From Aeromicrobium sp. Root344 (lineage in GTDB: Bacteria; Actinomycetota; Actinomycetes; Propionibacteriales; Nocardioidaceae): a stretch of DNA of 64,000 nucleotides. A program made the position numbers and the translations under genes. The notes below the pieces were generated by a model that saw only the letters and a list, made by a program, of their open reading frames with translations, searched no databases and was not told where the DNA came from. The DNA is taken from positions 2,978,471 to 3,042,470 of the forward strand of contig NZ_LMDH01000001.1 of the NCBI RefSeq assembly GCF_001425755.1, read 5' to 3'. The stretch's first letter is position 1. Each line of letters opens with the position of its first letter. Shown piece by piece: positions 44,110 through 52,135 of this stretch.

Positions 44110-45198
44110 CTAGAGTGCGACGTTGACGTCGCCGACGGGGACGTGCACGCAGATCTTGATGGTCTCGTCGGTGTTGGCGCTGATCTCGTTGCTGATGACG
44201 TGGCGCACCGCACCGTGGTTCTTCTTGACGACGCAGGTGTTGCAGACGCCCATGCGGCACCCGAACTCGGGCTTGAGCCCGGCCGCCTCGGCCTGCTCGA
44301 GGATCGTGGCGCCGGAGTTGTCGGCCTCGATCCTGGCGTCGTCGAACGTCAGGGTGCCGGTGGCGTCCGCCGCGTCGAGGTCGACCGACGGCACCTTGAA
44401 GTACTCGAGGCGGAGCTGGTCGGCGGCTCCGAGCTCGGTGTAGGTGTCGCGGACGGTGGCGATGAGCCCGGCCGGACCGCAGACGTACGTCAGGGTGTCG
44501 GTCGGGTCGATGCCGAGGTGCTTGAGGTGGTCGACGTGGAAGCGGCCCTTGAGCTCGGCTCCGGGTGCCGGCCGGCGCGTGTAGACGCGCATGACGGTGA
44601 CGTTGGCTGCCTCGGCGAGCGCGTCGAGGTCGGCCGTGAACATCTCGTCGTCGCGCGAGCGGGCGTAGTGCAGGAACGTGACGCGGCCCTGATGGCCGGT
44701 GTCGCGAAGCGTACGGATCATCGACATGACCGGGGTGATGCCGGATCCGCCGCTGATCAGCAGCAGGTTGTCGGGCACGTCGCGGGGCAGGACGAACTCG
44801 CCCTCGGCCTGCGACAGGTAGACGATCGTGCGCGGCTTGAGCTCGTGGTGCAGGAACTGGGAGACGTAGCCGTCGGGGTGAGCCTTGACCGAGACGCTGA
44901 AGGTCCCCTTCTTGGCGGCACGCGAGCTGGACACCGAGAAGCAGCGGACGCGACGCGTGCCGTCGACCTCGACGCCGAACTGGACGTGCTGGCCGGGAGT
45001 GAACCCCTTCCAGGCGCCGTTCGGGCGGAGGATGACGGTGCTGGCGTCTCCGGTCTCCTGCACGACCTCGACGACCCGGGCGCGGACGTTCTCCGCTGCG
45101 AGCATCGGGTGGATCTGGTCGAGGTAGTGGTCGATCGTGTGGGGGGAGGTCAGAGAGGCGACCGGGCGCGAGCTGAGCGCCTTGCGGATGATGCCCAT
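44110..45198 (-). CDS. Desaturase electron-transfer oxidoreductase (FAD, 2Fe-2S)
   Basis: 362 residues. The FAD part has RRVRCFSVSSSR (about 82-93), the NAD(P)H part has LLLISGGSGITPVMSMI and TYVCGPAGLI, and the C-terminal plant-type ferredoxin domain has CRMGVCNTC with a further Cys in IKICVHVP. It passes NADPH electrons to the desaturase in the same operon. GAGGAGG precedes the ATG. The gene is first in the operon and divergent from a TetR regulator. Confidence 0.95.
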   Translation of the reverse strand: MGIIRKALSSRPVASLTSPHTIDHYLDQIHPMLAAENVRARVVEVVQETGDASTVILRPNGAWKGFTPGQHVQFGVEVDGTRRVRCFSVSSSRAAKKGTFSVSVKAHPDGYVSQFLHHELKPRTIVYLSQAEGEFVLPRDVPDNLLLISGGSGITPVMSMIRTLRDTGHQGRVTFLHYARSRDDEMFTADLDALAEAANVTVMRVYTRRPAPGAELKGRFHVDHLKHLGIDPTDTLTYVCGPAGLIATVRDTYTELGAADQLRLEYFKVPSVDLDAADATGTLTFDDARIEADNSGATILEQAEAAGLKPEFGCRMGVCNTCVVKKNHGAVRHVISNEISANTDETIKICVHVPVGDVNVAL

Positions 45199-45216
45199 CT
45201 GTTTACCTCCTCGAAA

Positions 45217-45248
45217 TGAGTGAACATGCGTACACTCAAAGTGTGCAC
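45217..45248. promoter_or_regulatory. Overlapping palindromes upstream of the desaturase operon
   Basis: TGAGTG-N10-CACTCA (45217-45238; 8 of 11 pairs match in the full 22-base symmetry) overlaps ACACT-CAA-AGTGT (45232-45244). AAGTGTGCAC at 45239-45248 is repeated at 45304-45313 near the -10 of the divergent TetR gene. They fit binding sites for that regulator between the two operons. Confidence 0.65.
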
Positions 45249-45338
45249 GACCCAGGGCTCACGCGCAACCGGCGCGCCGAGTGACCTCGACCACCAGTGA
45301 TACAAGTGTGCACCGAAAGGGGTGACTAGGCTGTGAGG

Positions 45339-45971
45339 ATGACCGAGTCAGCACCATCCGCCTCGCGTCAGGCCCAAAAGGAACGCACCCGCCAGGCCAT
45401 CCTCGCCTCGGCACTGGAGCTGAGCCACGAGAAGGGGTTTGCGCAGGTCAGCCTTCGCCAGGTGTCACGGCATGCCGGTGTCGTGCCGACGGCGTTCTAC
45501 CGCCACTTCGAGTCGATGGACCAGCTGGGCCTCGCGCTGGTGGAGCAGTCGTTCTCGACCCTGCGCCGCATGATCCGTGACGCGCAGCGCGATCCGCACG
45601 TGTTCGACAACATCATCGACGCGGCCGCCGACGTGCTGGTCGAGGCGGTCAAGCAGAGCAAGGCGCACTTCGCGTTCGTCGCCCGGGAGCGCGTCGGCGG
45701 CCCTGAGGTCGTACGCACGGCGATCCGCCACGAGCTCGACCTGTTCGTCAGCGAGCTGGCGGTCGTGCTGGCCCGGCTGCCCAACATCGAGAACTGGTCG
45801 ACCGAGGACGTGCAGATGGTGTCGCGGCTGTTCGTCCGCAACATGGTCTCCAACGCCGAGGAGGTCGTGGAGATGCCGGACGGCCGTCCCGACCTCGAGG
45901 AGCAGATCAAGGAAGGCGCCCGCCGGCAGATGCGCCTGATCGTCGTCGGCTTCAGGGACTGGCGCAGCTGA
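45339..45971 (+). CDS. TetR-family regulator divergent from the desaturase operon
   Basis: 210 residues. The HTH (about 15-60) has RQAILASALELSHEKGFAQVSLRQVSRHAGVVPTAFYRHFESM. The C-terminal part has FVARERVGGPEVVRTAIRHEL, like fatty-acid-responsive TetR proteins of the DesT/FadR-like group. It most likely represses the divergent desaturase-reductase operon and responds to acyl-CoA; this is inference from position. TAGGCT lies exactly six bases before the ATG, which supports it over the GTG at 45333. Confidence 0.9.
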   Translation: MTESAPSASRQAQKERTRQAILASALELSHEKGFAQVSLRQVSRHAGVVPTAFYRHFESMDQLGLALVEQSFSTLRRMIRDAQRDPHVFDNIIDAAADVLVEAVKQSKAHFAFVARERVGGPEVVRTAIRHELDLFVSELAVVLARLPNIENWSTEDVQMVSRLFVRNMVSNAEEVVEMPDGRPDLEEQIKEGARRQMRLIVVGFRDWRS

Positions 45972-45984
45972 GCCGTCAGATGAC

Positions 45985-46398
45985 TCAGCTGGCGCGGGTG
46001 ACCTGCTGGTTGCCGTACTCGTCCTGGGCGTAGGTGGCGAGGTTGTCGAGCGCCTTGGCGAAGACGTCGTCGCCGATCGAGTCCTCGAGCTCCTGCAGGA
46101 CCTCGGGCTCAGCGGTGAAGTCGGCCTCCCACGTGACGTACGAGCACGAGTGGCCGGCGTCCTCGACGAGGATCGTCGCGCGGTGGTTCGCGATCGGGAA
46201 CGGCGGATCGGGAATGTGATACGACAGCGTCATCGCCTCGTCGTCCCGGGACACGATCGTCACGACGACGTCGGCTGGAGCCTCGGGCCCGTTGGCGTAG
46301 ATGCGGAGCGTGGGGTGCCATTCGGCAAAGTTGCCGGCCAGCTGCCACACGTGCGGGGCGGGGGCAGCGACGAACGTACGACGGGTGATCCGGGGCAT
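45985..46398 (-). CDS. SRPBCC-family protein
   Basis: 137 residues with the START/polyketide-cyclase-like pattern: RRTFVAAPAPHVWQLAGNFAEWHPTLR at the start, MTLSYHIPDPPFPIANHRATI in the middle, CSYVTWEADF, and a long C-terminal helix. Such proteins bind hydrophobic ligands in a helix-grip cavity; the ligand here is unknown. GGAAG precedes the ATG. It is convergent with the desaturase regulator. Confidence 0.85.
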   Translation of the reverse strand: MPRITRRTFVAAPAPHVWQLAGNFAEWHPTLRIYANGPEAPADVVVTIVSRDDEAMTLSYHIPDPPFPIANHRATILVEDAGHSCSYVTWEADFTAEPEVLQELEDSIGDDVFAKALDNLATYAQDEYGNQQVTRAS

Positions 46399-46488
46399 TG
46401 ACTTCCTTCGGCACGACAGCAGACGTATCCGTCCATTGTCGCGTGCGAACCGCCTGTCGCGGCCATCACGGACGTGAGGGATTGCTCA

Positions 46489-47208
46489 CTAGGCCAGGCC
46501 GAGATCGCCGGCGAGGCGAAGCACCGTCTGGTCGAAGTAGCCCTCGTAGTCGCTGACCGATCCCTTGAGGTGCCCGAAGAGCTCGAACGACAGGGTTCCG
46601 AAGATCGCCGACCAGACCATGAGGGTGCGCATCACGAGCTCCGGCAGTGCCTCGAGGTCGACAGCGCTCCGCTCCGCGATGAACGCCATGGCGTCGGCGA
46701 CGACGTCCGACGGATCGGCCGCGCCTGCCGGCGGCCGCGCCGTGTCCGTAGGGCCGCCGGAGCCGTGCGCGGCGACGATGATCTCGACGAGGCGGACGAT
46801 CACCCGGGTGGCCGGCATGACGGTGTCCTGCGGTGCGGCATAGCCGGGCACGGGGGAGCCGTAGATCAGCGCGTAGTCGTGAGGGTGGCTGACCGCCCAC
46901 TCGCGGGTCGCCCGGCAGGTGGCCATCCACCGTGCGACGTGGTCGGTGCGGTCCTCCACGGCCTCCTCGGCAGCCTCCGCCGCAGCGCCCAGCTCGTCGT
47001 ACGCGGCGATGATCAGTGCGGTCAACAGCTCGTCGCGGCTGGCGTAGTAGCGGTAGACGGCGGACGAGACCATGCCGACCTCGCGCGCCACCGCGCGCAG
47101 GGACAGCTGGCTCGGACCGACCTCGCCGAGCTGGACACGCGCCGCGGCCAGGATCTCGGCGGTGATCTCGGCGCGGGCTCGTTCACGGGCTGTTCTGGCT
47201 GCGACCAT
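46489..47208 (-). CDS. TetR-family regulator with WHG-type ligand domain
   Basis: 239 residues. The HTH is at about 10-55 (ILAAARVQLGEVGPSQLSLRAVAREVGMVSSAVYRYYASRDELLT). The C-terminal domain contains WAVSHPHDYALIYGSPVPGY, the WHG-like hallmark (PF13305). Two matching palindromes lie in the 124 bases between it and the divergent oxidoreductase, so it probably represses both. CACAGT is six bases before the ATG, which supports this start over the upstream GTG/ATG frame. Confidence 0.9.
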   Translation of the reverse strand: MVAARTARERARAEITAEILAAARVQLGEVGPSQLSLRAVAREVGMVSSAVYRYYASRDELLTALIIAAYDELGAAAEAAEEAVEDRTDHVARWMATCRATREWAVSHPHDYALIYGSPVPGYAAPQDTVMPATRVIVRLVEIIVAAHGSGGPTDTARPPAGAADPSDVVADAMAFIAERSAVDLEALPELVMRTLMVWSAIFGTLSFELFGHLKGSVSDYEGYFDQTVLRLAGDLGLA

Positions 47209-47248
47209 GGCCCTACTGTGAAGCATTGCGAGAGCATGTGCAACAAAT

Positions 47249-47312
47249 GAGAGCACTGCTCTTGCCAAGGCGTACAGGATCTGACATGCTCACAACCGAG
47301 AGCGGTGCTCTC
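47249..47312. promoter_or_regulatory. Pair of operators, GAGAGC-N3-GCTCTC
   Basis: The first copy (47249-47263) contains the perfect palindrome AGAGCA-C-TGCTCT. The second (47298-47312) is GAGAGC-GGT-GCTCTC. They are 49 bases apart, between the TetR gene and the oxidoreductase gene; a GAGAGC half-site also occurs at 47230. The second ends 20 bases before the oxidoreductase ATG. They are the likely sites of the adjacent TetR protein. Confidence 0.75.
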
Positions 47313-47332
47313 CACAACTCGGAAGGACCTTC

Positions 47333-48253
47333 ATGTCTGATCGTCACCTCATCGTCGGAGCCGGACCCGTCGGCCGCCACGTCGCCCAGCTGCTCGCGGC
47401 GCGCGGAGCCGACGTCACCGTCGCGACCCGCTCGGGCACCGACACGGGCATCGACGGCGTGACCCACCTGAAGCTCGACGCCTCGGACGCAGAAGCCCTG
47501 AGCGCCGCCGCGCAGGGCGCCTCGGTGCTCTACAACTGCGCCAATCCCGCCGACTACACGACGTGGCGCGAGTTCTGGCCGCCGCTCGCCGCAGCGTTTC
47601 TCGTCGCCGCTGAGCGCTCGGGCGCCGTGTACGCGATCACCGGCAACCTCTACCCGTACGGTCCGGTGGACCGGCCGATGAAGGAGGACCTGCCGGACGC
47701 CGCGACCGACTACAAGGGTCACCTGCGTGCGTCGATGTGGGCCGAGGCGGAGGCGCTGCACGACGCCGGCCGGATCCGCACCGTGGAGGTCCGCGGCTCG
47801 GACTACATGGGCACGGGCGTCGGCGGCAACGGCCACATCACGCGGCAGATGCCTGGCGCCCTCAAGGGCAAGCGTGCGTGGGTCTTCAACGCCAAGGACG
47901 TGCCGCACACGTTCACCGACGTCCTCGACACGGCACGCCTGCTCATCGCCGCCGCGGAGGACGAGACTGCGCACGGCCGGACGTGGCACGTGCCGAGCAA
48001 CCCTCCTCGCACGCAGGAGCAGGCCATCACCGAGGTGCTCGCGAGCGTCGGCAATCCGGCCGTCAAGGTCAGCGTCGTGCCCAACGCCGCGTTCGCCGCA
48101 CTGGCCAAGGTGGTGCCGCTGGTTCGCGAGCTGCGCCAGCTGTCGTACCAGTGGACCAAGCCGTACGTGCTCGACGACAGCGATGCGCGGCAGCACTTCG
48201 GCATGGAGCCGACACCGTGGGACGAGGTCTGCCGCCGCAGCGCTGTGCTCTGA
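47333..48253 (+). CDS. NAD(P)-dependent epimerase/dehydratase family protein
   Basis: 306 residues. The N-terminal dinucleotide motif is HLIVGAGPVGRHVAQLL (about 5-21), a GxGxxG variant. YAITGNLYPYGPVD sits where extended SDRs hold the catalytic Ser/Tyr, and a substrate part follows (about 190-300). No YxxxK is clear, so it may be an atypical member. The substrate is unknown. GGAAGG precedes the ATG. Expression is probably controlled by the divergent TetR. Confidence 0.85.
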   Translation: MSDRHLIVGAGPVGRHVAQLLAARGADVTVATRSGTDTGIDGVTHLKLDASDAEALSAAAQGASVLYNCANPADYTTWREFWPPLAAAFLVAAERSGAVYAITGNLYPYGPVDRPMKEDLPDAATDYKGHLRASMWAEAEALHDAGRIRTVEVRGSDYMGTGVGGNGHITRQMPGALKGKRAWVFNAKDVPHTFTDVLDTARLLIAAAEDETAHGRTWHVPSNPPRTQEQAITEVLASVGNPAVKVSVVPNAAFAALAKVVPLVRELRQLSYQWTKPYVLDDSDARQHFGMEPTPWDEVCRRSAVL

Positions 48254-48256
48254 GCG

Positions 48257-48913
48257 TCAGTCGGACTCGGCGGCGCCCATGAGCGAGAACATGTCGAGCT
48301 CGGCGTCCCAGCCGAGCGACTCGTAGAGCAGGCGGCCCCGGGCCGAGGCGGCGAGCACCCCTCGGCTGGCGCCGTGCTCGAGGGCGTACGCCGTGAGGGT
48401 GGTCATGACATGCCGGCCGAGGCCACGTCGCTGGAACGCGGGCGTGGTCTCGACCGCGTCGAACGTGGCTTCCTCGCCGAGGATCCCGATCGTGCCCTCG
48501 GCGGCGACGCGATCGCCCGCCTCGACGATGTAGCGCGCTCGGTGGTCCTCGATGTCCCAGCGCGGGGTGAACCGTGCATCGAGCGGGGGAACGTCGATGG
48601 GGCTGAACGTCGTCGACATGAGGGTCTCGTCGTCACGGTCGACGCGTACGCCCGGCGGCAACGCGAGCTCGGCGTACGGGCTCGCGTCGTCGGCGATCAC
48701 GGTGAGCATCGCACGGTCGTCGCCGTCGATGTGCGCGAAGAGCGCGGCGAACGCCTCTAGGCCGGGATCGGTGCAGATCAGCTCGGTCTCACGAGTGCGA
48801 GAGCGTACGTGCACGAGCGGCCAGCCGTCGACGATGGACGTCTCGAGCCCGCGCGCATGCGCCCACGTGATGATCCAGCGATCGATGAGCTCGTGTGCGA
48901 TGCCGGCCGTCAT
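48257..48913 (-). CDS. GNAT-family N-acetyltransferase
   Basis: 218 residues. The acetyl-CoA loop is FQRRGLGRHVMTTLTAYALEHGA (about 172-194), preceded by ATFDAVETTPA; the end has GRLLYESLGWDAELD. The N-terminal half (about 1-120) is a degenerate second GNAT-like fold. The acceptor is unknown. CAGAAT is six bases before the ATG. It is convergent with the oxidoreductase, 3 bases apart. Confidence 0.87.
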   Translation of the reverse strand: MTAGIAHELIDRWIITWAHARGLETSIVDGWPLVHVRSRTRETELICTDPGLEAFAALFAHIDGDDRAMLTVIADDASPYAELALPPGVRVDRDDETLMSTTFSPIDVPPLDARFTPRWDIEDHRARYIVEAGDRVAAEGTIGILGEEATFDAVETTPAFQRRGLGRHVMTTLTAYALEHGASRGVLAASARGRLLYESLGWDAELDMFSLMGAAESD

Positions 48914-48947
48914 GCGGCCATTCTGTCAGCGCCCACGAAAGTCGAAG

Positions 48948-49070
48948 TCAGGCCTCGGCGGGGTCGTTGTCGATCGAGGTGCCGCCCTCGGACGGCTGCT
49001 CCTCGGCCGGCTCGCTGCCTGCTGGGTCGTCGGGGCCCTCGGCCGGATCCTCGGGGTGCGGTGTCGTCAT
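48948..49070 (-). CDS. Small acidic disordered protein
   Basis: 40 residues, nearly half Glu, Asp and Pro (TPHPEDPAEGPDDPAGSEP, then EEQPSEGG). It would be unstructured. GAGGAG ends six bases before the ATG, which is the main sign that it is expressed. Its neighbour is the divergent hydrolase gene. No family. It could also be a chance frame. Confidence 0.45.
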   Translation of the reverse strand: MTTPHPEDPAEGPDDPAGSEPAEEQPSEGGTSIDNDPAEA

Positions 49071-49190
49071 GGTGTTCTCCTCTCGCTCACGGTGCCCGTA
49101 CCCCGCCGCGCCGGTGTCAGTCCGAGTGCCTGCGAATCCCGCTTCGTCTGCGCCATGATGAGGAGCACCCGCGAGAGTGAGGAGCCCGAG

Positions 49191-51824
49191 ATGGCCACGC
49201 ATGCGGACTGGGTCGAGCTCAGGGTGCACGGAGTCAGCGGCACACCTCCGGAGGCGATGCTCGCCAGGCCGCACGTCCTGCAGGTCGACGGCGATGACAA
49301 GTCGCGGTTCTTCCGGGCGGTCGACGACGAGGGGCGGGAGATTCGCGCCGAGGACGGCCATGTCGTCGAGGGATTCCACTGGGGCAACTACACGTCAGGT
49401 TCGTGGCGCAAGGCGCTGTGGCTCGCGCTGATCCCGTTCGGCCTCGTCAATGCCGCGGCTTTCATGCTGCCGCCGGTCGAGGACAACGAGGGCAGGGTCG
49501 ACCCGCTGGCGCGGCGACTGCGCATCGGCGCGATGGCCGGACTGCGACTGCAGGCCGTGTTCTTGACCGCCACCTTCGCGTTCGCGATCGGCATGGTGCT
49601 GATCGACATCATCGGCACCCGATGGGCGTACCGGCATCTCTCGGCGATCCCGGACGGATTCGAGAATCTCGTGCCTGCCGCGGCCACGGTCCTCGCCGCG
49701 TTGATCATCCTGCCGCTCGGGCTGTCCCTCCGTCCCAAGTCTCTGCTCGACGGCCCCCCGGCCCGGCCCGACCCCGACCCGGCGCTGCAACCGGTGGATG
49801 CCGCTCCGCCTCGGCCCACCGAGAAGGTCGAGCACGTGCAGCGGCGTACGCCGTTCGCCCGGCCGGAGTTCTATCGCGGCGACTCCGACACGTCGGCGTT
49901 CCGGGCGCTGCACGTCGCGATCGGGTTGTTCACGATCGCGCTGATGGCTCAGCGATTCAGCGCCAGGCAGCTCTGGAGCGTGGACGCCTCGGAAGGGCGG
50001 CCGGGCCTCGGGGTCGTGATCCTGATCCTGCTCGGCGTCGCGATCGCGGCGACCGTCGGCCTCGGTGATCCCGAGCGAGGGGCGACGACCCTGCACGGCG
50101 GGGCGAGCAGGGGATGGGCGCTGACGTGGCACCGCTGGATCTCCCGACTGTCGTTGGTCCTCCTGCTGCTGTCACTGCTGTCGATCGCCCTCGCGGCCCG
50201 CGCCCTGCAGCTGCGGGGCCTGCCGCGTGAACGTGCCCTGGACGGGCTCGACCGGTTCCGCATCCCCGAGTTCATCAGCCGGGTGGTCGAGTTCGACGTG
50301 ATCGGCCGCTGGCTCGTGATGCTCGCCGGCGCCGGGGCTCTCGTCGCCGGACTGTTCGCCGTTGCCCTGGCCGTACGCACCCGCAGGTGGCGCGCCCGCC
50401 GGGGTGACGAGGCGTGGGCCTTTCGGCCGTACAGCTGGGGCCTGACGTCGATCGCGGTCGCCAACCTGGCGGTGGTCCTCGGGGTCGGCTTCGCCGCAGC
50501 GCTCGTGACGGGGGTGTCGACCGCGCTGGGGCAGCGGGAGGTCAAGGCCGGGGGGAACAGCAAGAAGACCGCCCTCGGCTCGACGCCGCTCATCGACCGG
50601 GTCGCGTACGCCTGGGGCCTCGGGATCATCCTCGTCGCCCTGGCGGCCGGGATCTGCCTGCTGGTCAGCCGGATCGCCAGTCGGCAACGACTTCTGGCGC
50701 ACGTCGAGGTCGGCTATCCCAGCGACGCTACGTACCCAGGCCAGCGCGAGGACGCCGAGCCCTATCCGGCGCCGCGCGCAGCCGGGTGGCGCCACGCGCT
50801 CGCCAGCGCGGTCTGGGAGGCCAGGCTCAAGAATCAGGTTCAGCTGATCATCTGGTCCATCGTGCTGGTCGGCGCTGTGCTTGCCCTGTTCCTCGGCTGG
50901 TCCGAGCTGGCCGCGCTCAAGCACATCGCCCGGCCTCCGGAGGACCTGAGGCTGCTGAGCGTCGCGTCGGACGAGGTCAACGAGCTGCCGGACCGGGTCG
51001 AGTCGTGGGCGCCGGTGCTGGCCCAGGTGGGTGCCTGGACGCTGCTGGGCCTGATCGCCATCTTGATCGCGAAGGGTCGGCAGGCCCTCGGCGACGAGCA
51101 GACGAGGCGTGGCATCAACATCGTGTGGGACGTCGTCGCGTTCTGGCCCCACGCCGTGCACCCGTTCGCGCCGGAGCCCTACTCCCAGCGCGCCGTCGTC
51201 GACCTGACCGAGCGGATCCGCTATCACGTCGCCGCCGCGCCCGATGGCGTACCAGGCCGTTCGGTCATCGTCTGTGGGCACAGTCAGGGCAGCCTGGTGT
51301 CGTTCGCTGCGCTCAACCTGCTCACCGACGACGAGCTCTCCAAGATCGCGCTGCTCACCTTCGGGTCGCAGCTGCGGGTCATCTTCCCGAGAGCCTTCCC
51401 GGCGTACGTCAACCACACCGCGATCGCGTCGACGCGAGGGCTGCTCGAGGGCGCATGGATCAACCTGTGGCGTGACACGGATCCGCTCGCGGGTCCCGTG
51501 CTGTCGTGGGACCACGACATCCGCGCCACGCCGCCGCGGGAGGCCCACTTCGAGGTCCCCGTCGGTCGGCTCGAGCCGATCGACGGCAGCCTCCCGACGA
51601 TCGACCAGGTCGACCCGATCATCGCCGCGTTCGCGGTCTGGCGCTGCGGTGACGACTGGCGGCTGACCGACCCCACCCGTCGCCCAGTCGAGCTGCCGCC
51701 CGGTGTCGACCCGATCGCCGAGGCTCCGATCAACGCGCTGCGCGGTCACAGCCGCTACTGGTCCGATCCGGTGTGGGGGGCTGCGCTGACGACGTTGCGG
51801 CACCGGCGTGCCGGGGGAGCGTGA
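49191..51824 (+). CDS. Large membrane protein with split alpha/beta-hydrolase domain
   Basis: 877 residues. The N-terminus opens with a hydrolase-type strand and oxyanion turn, VELRVHGVSGTPPEAML (about 8-24). About ten to twelve transmembrane helices follow (about 80-630). The C-terminal part has the nucleophile elbow VIVCGHSQGSLVSF with Ser698, a probable acid in LWRDTDPLAG (Asp762 or 764), and a probable His853 in LRGHSRYW. It reads as a lipase fold whose first strand and last part are divided by a membrane region. The ATG at 49191 has GAGGAG in front. I do not recognise a named family; the substrate may be a lipid. A convergent small gene follows within one base. Confidence 0.75.
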   Translation: MATHADWVELRVHGVSGTPPEAMLARPHVLQVDGDDKSRFFRAVDDEGREIRAEDGHVVEGFHWGNYTSGSWRKALWLALIPFGLVNAAAFMLPPVEDNEGRVDPLARRLRIGAMAGLRLQAVFLTATFAFAIGMVLIDIIGTRWAYRHLSAIPDGFENLVPAAATVLAALIILPLGLSLRPKSLLDGPPARPDPDPALQPVDAAPPRPTEKVEHVQRRTPFARPEFYRGDSDTSAFRALHVAIGLFTIALMAQRFSARQLWSVDASEGRPGLGVVILILLGVAIAATVGLGDPERGATTLHGGASRGWALTWHRWISRLSLVLLLLSLLSIALAARALQLRGLPRERALDGLDRFRIPEFISRVVEFDVIGRWLVMLAGAGALVAGLFAVALAVRTRRWRARRGDEAWAFRPYSWGLTSIAVANLAVVLGVGFAAALVTGVSTALGQREVKAGGNSKKTALGSTPLIDRVAYAWGLGIILVALAAGICLLVSRIASRQRLLAHVEVGYPSDATYPGQREDAEPYPAPRAAGWRHALASAVWEARLKNQVQLIIWSIVLVGAVLALFLGWSELAALKHIARPPEDLRLLSVASDEVNELPDRVESWAPVLAQVGAWTLLGLIAILIAKGRQALGDEQTRRGINIVWDVVAFWPHAVHPFAPEPYSQRAVVDLTERIRYHVAAAPDGVPGRSVIVCGHSQGSLVSFAALNLLTDDELSKIALLTFGSQLRVIFPRAFPAYVNHTAIASTRGLLEGAWINLWRDTDPLAGPVLSWDHDIRATPPREAHFEVPVGRLEPIDGSLPTIDQVDPIIAAFAVWRCGDDWRLTDPTRRPVELPPGVDPIAEAPINALRGHSRYWSDPVWGAALTTLRHRRAGGA

Positions 51825-51825
51825 C

Positions 51826-52095
51826 CTAGCGCTTCGGGGTCTCGTAGCCCTTGGCCGGCACGAGCTGGTCCGCCTTGTGCCACTGCACTGTCAGGCTGTT
51901 GCCGACTCCACCCGTCACGACCGCGACGAGCGCCAGCCACTCACCTGAGGACGTACGCCGCCACTCGATGAGCAGGCCGGCCCACGGCGTCATGGCGTAC
52001 TGCGCCGACGGCTTGACCCAGACGTGACGGGCCGGTTGCTTGACAGGGTCGCGACCTTCCGGGAACTCGCTCTCGGATCGGTCGACGAACCCCAT
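51826..52095 (-). CDS. Small protein behind a LexA-like box
   Basis: 89 residues: ARHVWVKPSAQYAMTPWAGLLIEWRRTSSGEWLALVAVVTGG, then LTVQWHKADQLVPA. Similar small proteins with a VWV...PGLLLEWRR pattern are encoded near imuB/dnaE2 mutasome genes in other actinobacteria, from memory; none of those genes is visible here. It is cytoplasmic and probably one small beta domain. TATCCT lies seven bases before the ATG, directly next to the SOS-like box, so expression on DNA damage is likely. Confidence 0.75.
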   Translation of the reverse strand: MGFVDRSESEFPEGRDPVKQPARHVWVKPSAQYAMTPWAGLLIEWRRTSSGEWLALVAVVTGGVGNSLTVQWHKADQLVPAKGYETPKR

Positions 52096-52106
52096 GAGGC
52101 ACAGGA

Positions 52107-52122
52107 TAGAACATATGTTCGA
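52107..52122 (-). promoter_or_regulatory. LexA/SOS box
   Basis: TAGAAC-ATAT-GTTCGA, with the central 12 bases GAACATATGTTC perfectly palindromic. It matches 11 of 12 positions of the actinobacterial LexA consensus TCGAAC-N4-GTTCGA. It overlaps the -10 hexamer (52103-52108) of the 89-residue gene, the classic repressor position. Confidence 0.8.
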
Positions 52123-52135
52123 GTCCGTGTGATGC

